DNA of 8,352 bases from the NCBI GenBank assembly GCA_030632745.1, contig DAOVUE010000043.1, positions 1-8,352 on the forward strand, read 5' to 3'. Below, one piece after another: positions 6,854-8,352 of the stretch. Below the pieces are notes generated by a model, which saw only the letters and a list, made by a program, of their open reading frames with translations, was not told the DNA's origin and made no database searches. Origin of the DNA: Pseudomonadota bacterium. Lineage in GTDB: Bacteria > Pseudomonadota > Gammaproteobacteria > GRL18. The position numbers and the translations under genes are program-made. The number at the start of each line of letters is the position of its first letter. Position 1 is the first letter of the stretch.

Positions 6854-7714
6854 ATGAAGTATCTATTTACACTTATTGCGCTAATCTCAATATTGGTTTC
6901 GGGAGCAAGCTTAGCAGAAAACACTTCCACGCTTGAGCAAATAAAAAAATCTGAAACCATACGTATCGGATATCGTGAAAATGAACCTCCAATGTCATTT
7001 TTAAATAAAGATAAACAGCCTATTGGATATTCCATTGAACTTTGTCTGCGTATAGCGGAAGAAGTCAAAAGCAAACTAAAGAATCCTAATATTGCTGTTA
7101 AATATGTACCTGTTACCTCATCTAACCGTTTTGAAGCACTAACAAATAATTCAATTGATATACTATGCGGTTCAACAACAAAAACACTTTCACGTGCAGA
7201 AATAGTTGATTTTACGCAACTCTCATTTGTTACAGGTGCTTCTTTGCTTAGCCTGGAAGCGAAAAAAGTAGATGGAATTTCAGATCTTCAGGGTAAAAAA
7301 GTGGCCGTGGTGAAAGATACTACTACGATAACTACGTTAACAAAGGCGTTGAAGAAAGCGGACATCAATGCAGAAATTGTCCCGGTAAATTCTGCTGCTG
7401 AGGGTATCAATGCAGTTGTCAAGGGCTTAGTCGATGCTTTCTCATCTGATCAGGTGGTGTTAATTGGCCTTGCTATTACGCATGAAGATCCAAAGCAGTT
7501 TTCAATTGCGAAAGAACTTTTTTCTTATGAGCCTTTTGCTCTCGCAGTCAGACAAAACGACTCTGAATTTCGACTGATCGCTGATCGAGTGTTGTCAGAA
7601 TTAAACCGTAGTGGAAAAATCAGATCTCTCTATGCACGCTGGTTTGGACAGTTTACCAAAGAAGTTCCTACATTGCTTGAAGCCATGTATATTTTGAATT
7701 CAACTTCTGAGTAG
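6854..7714 (+). CDS. periplasmic amino-acid-type solute-binding protein (SBP family 3)
   Basis: Probable secreted binding protein of 286 residues. An ATG at 6842 would add MEYK, but it has no ribosome-binding site; the ATG at 6854 has GGAG 6 nt upstream and begins directly with a signal peptide (Met-Lys, hydrophobic 4-18, cleavage after ALA-like SLA at about 21). The mature part shows the SBP_bac_3 pattern: IRIGYRENEPPMSF (36-49), IGYSIELCLRIAEE (57-70), R92 in SSNRFEALTNNSIDIL, CGSTTKT (105-111) and R114, which in the family bind the ligand's alpha-amino and carboxyl groups, then LQGKKVAVVKDTT (145-157) in lobe 2 and GKIRSLYARWFG (254-265). It resembles GltI-type glutamate/aspartate proteins, but the ligand is not determined. 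No permease or ATPase gene lies beside it, so it is an orphan; it may serve a distant transporter or a sensing role. A weak promoter (TATTAT, 6830-6835) may sit just after the fusA terminator. Confidence 0.9.
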   Translation: MKYLFTLIALISILVSGASLAENTSTLEQIKKSETIRIGYRENEPPMSFLNKDKQPIGYSIELCLRIAEEVKSKLKNPNIAVKYVPVTSSNRFEALTNNSIDILCGSTTKTLSRAEIVDFTQLSFVTGASLLSLEAKKVDGISDLQGKKVAVVKDTTTITTLTKALKKADINAEIVPVNSAAEGINAVVKGLVDAFSSDQVVLIGLAITHEDPKQFSIAKELFSYEPFALAVRQNDSEFRLIADRVLSELNRSGKIRSLYARWFGQFTKEVPTLLEAMYILNSTSE

Positions 7715-7751
7715 TGACAACATTTATAGTTTGTCTGATGAGCTGGTGCTA

Positions 7752-8006
7752 ATGGACTGTCGTGAAGGCTGTGGAGCTTGCTGTATTTCACCTTCTATTG
7801 CTACAGCAATTCCCGGAATGCCGTCAGGTAAACCTGCCGGTATTCGTTGTATTCAACTGGATGAAGCCAACTTATGCAAAATTTTTGGTCAATCATCCAG
7901 ACCTGATGTCTGCTCAAAGTTTAAAGCCAGTGAAGAATTTTGTGGTGCTTCCAATGAATTTGCATTACAGCGTTTAACTCTATTAGAGCAGCAAAGCCGG
8001 CCTTGA
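7752..8006 (+). CDS. YkgJ family cysteine cluster protein (YeiW-like)
   Basis: A small cytoplasmic protein of 84 residues from the ATG at 7752; family members such as E. coli YeiW have nearly this length and start with a similar MDCREGCGACC block. A TTG at 7731 would add seven residues, but no ribosome-binding site precedes it; the ATG also lacks a strong one. Eight cysteines (3, 7, 10, 11, 33, 42, 54, 64) fit the family's proposed Zn- or Fe-cluster-binding role, with GCGACC (6-11), IPGMPSGKPAGIRCIQLD (20-37) and LCKIFGQSSRPDVC (41-54). The biochemical function of the family is unknown. It lies 37 nt after the binding-protein gene with no terminator between them, so cotranscription is possible. 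A MITE-like element starts 9 nt after its stop. Confidence 0.88.
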   Translation: MDCREGCGACCISPSIATAIPGMPSGKPAGIRCIQLDEANLCKIFGQSSRPDVCSKFKASEEFCGASNEFALQRLTLLEQQSRP

Positions 8007-8015
8007 AAAAGTATA

Positions 8016-8212
8016 ATCCTAAATAACTCAGTTGGATCGTAGCGTGAATGACTAAGGTGCTGTAGATTAAGGGTTTTACTGATTATTTTGGATTTATTCA
8101 TACCCCGAGGGCACCTGGTAGTCACTCTATGGGTGAATTCAAAATATTTAGAAAATCCTTAAGATGCAGTGGCTTAGGCATTCAAAGTAGATTTAACTGA
8201 GTTATTTAGGAT
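8016..8212. mobile_element. MITE-like element with 18-bp perfect terminal inverted repeats
   Basis: ATCCTAAATAACTCAGTT (8016-8033) is exactly inverted at 8195-8212. Inward the two arms keep matching for about 85 bases each with small gaps (for example TGAATG, CTAAG, TTAAGG, TTTT, ATATTTTG-like blocks and CATA), leaving a centre near 8103-8128. The whole 197-bp segment is thus one long imperfect palindrome without coding capacity. Outside the repeats TAT continues on both sides, so the element could be slightly longer; no clear target-site duplication is visible. Non-autonomous transposition by an IS elsewhere in the genome is the simplest reading. In RNA it would fold into one long hairpin at the 3' end of the YkgJ-family gene and could end or stabilise that transcript. 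Confidence 0.72.
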
Positions 8213-8269
8213 AATATATCCCTATTGATCTAATTACTTTATAATGCTCTCCATTTTACAAAAAAGAAA

Positions 8270-8320
8270 CCCCCCTCAGTCCCCCTTTACCCATACGGGC
8301 ACCGAGGTAAAAAAGGGGGA
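8270..8320. repeat. C-rich/G-rich intergenic palindrome
   Basis: TCCCCCTTTACC (8280-8291) pairs with GGTAAAAAAGGGGGA (8306-8320) with a three-A bulge; the loop itself holds CGG/CCG. A second C-tract with CTCAGT (8270-8280) precedes it. The pattern CCCCCTCAGTCCCCCTTT...AAAGGGGGA is of the kind found as dispersed intergenic palindromes in many bacteria. The low G/C of its surroundings makes it stand out. No gene is seen after it up to the window end. Confidence 0.6.
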
Positions 8321-8352
8321 AGCTAAGAGCAGTTTTGAAAGTACCTCAATAC

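Noticed and set aside
7731..7751. TTG start for the YkgJ-family protein
   Set aside because: No ribosome-binding site precedes it, and the ATG at 7752 gives the usual family length and N-terminus.

Overview
The window looks like chromosomal DNA of a moderately AT-rich gammaproteobacterium. The evidence is a CbpA/CbpM co-chaperone pair, a Vibrio/Pseudomonas-type second elongation factor G, a YeiW-like YkgJ-family protein and a tRNA-Arg(CCG) with an encoded CCA. The exact lineage cannot be fixed from the sequence. A sulfur- or methane-oxidising group is possible, but this is only an impression. No phage, CRISPR or classical transposase gene is visible.

Left block (1-3370, minus strand): four tightly packed genes read right to left. 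They are cbpA (DnaJ-like co-chaperone), cbpM (its modulator), a type-2 thymidine phosphorylase/AMP-phosphorylase-like enzyme, and a PRPP-synthetase-like protein cut by the left edge. Gaps are 3 nt and 11 nt, and the last two genes share an ATGA stop/start overlap, so this is almost certainly one operon. It couples a protein-folding pair to an enzyme pair acting on nucleosides or nucleotides and ribose phosphates.

Middle (3371-4667): about 1.3 kb without protein genes and very AT-rich. It holds a probable cbpA promoter, an 11-bp AT-rich hairpin, an orphan FNR-like half-palindrome, an intact tRNA-Arg(CCG) on the minus strand, a decayed second tRNA-Arg just upstream of it, a candidate fusA promoter, and two related palindromic elements. 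One of these elements lies upstream of cbpA. The other lies in the presumed fusA leader, where it forms a perfect 18-bp hairpin.

Right block (4668-8006, plus strand): a monocistronic EF-G of the second (EF-G2) type, closed by a strong intrinsic terminator. It is followed by an orphan periplasmic amino-acid-type solute-binding protein and a small eight-cysteine YkgJ-family protein. The last 350 bases carry no gene. They hold a 197-bp MITE-like element with perfect 18-bp terminal inverted repeats, starting 9 nt after the last stop codon, and then a G/C-rich palindrome of the kind often dispersed between genes.

I do not see a clearly new defence or mobile system. The most unusual points are the nucleotide-salvage/co-chaperone operon, the decayed tRNA with a compensatory stem change, the paired palindromic elements, and the MITE-like palindrome.
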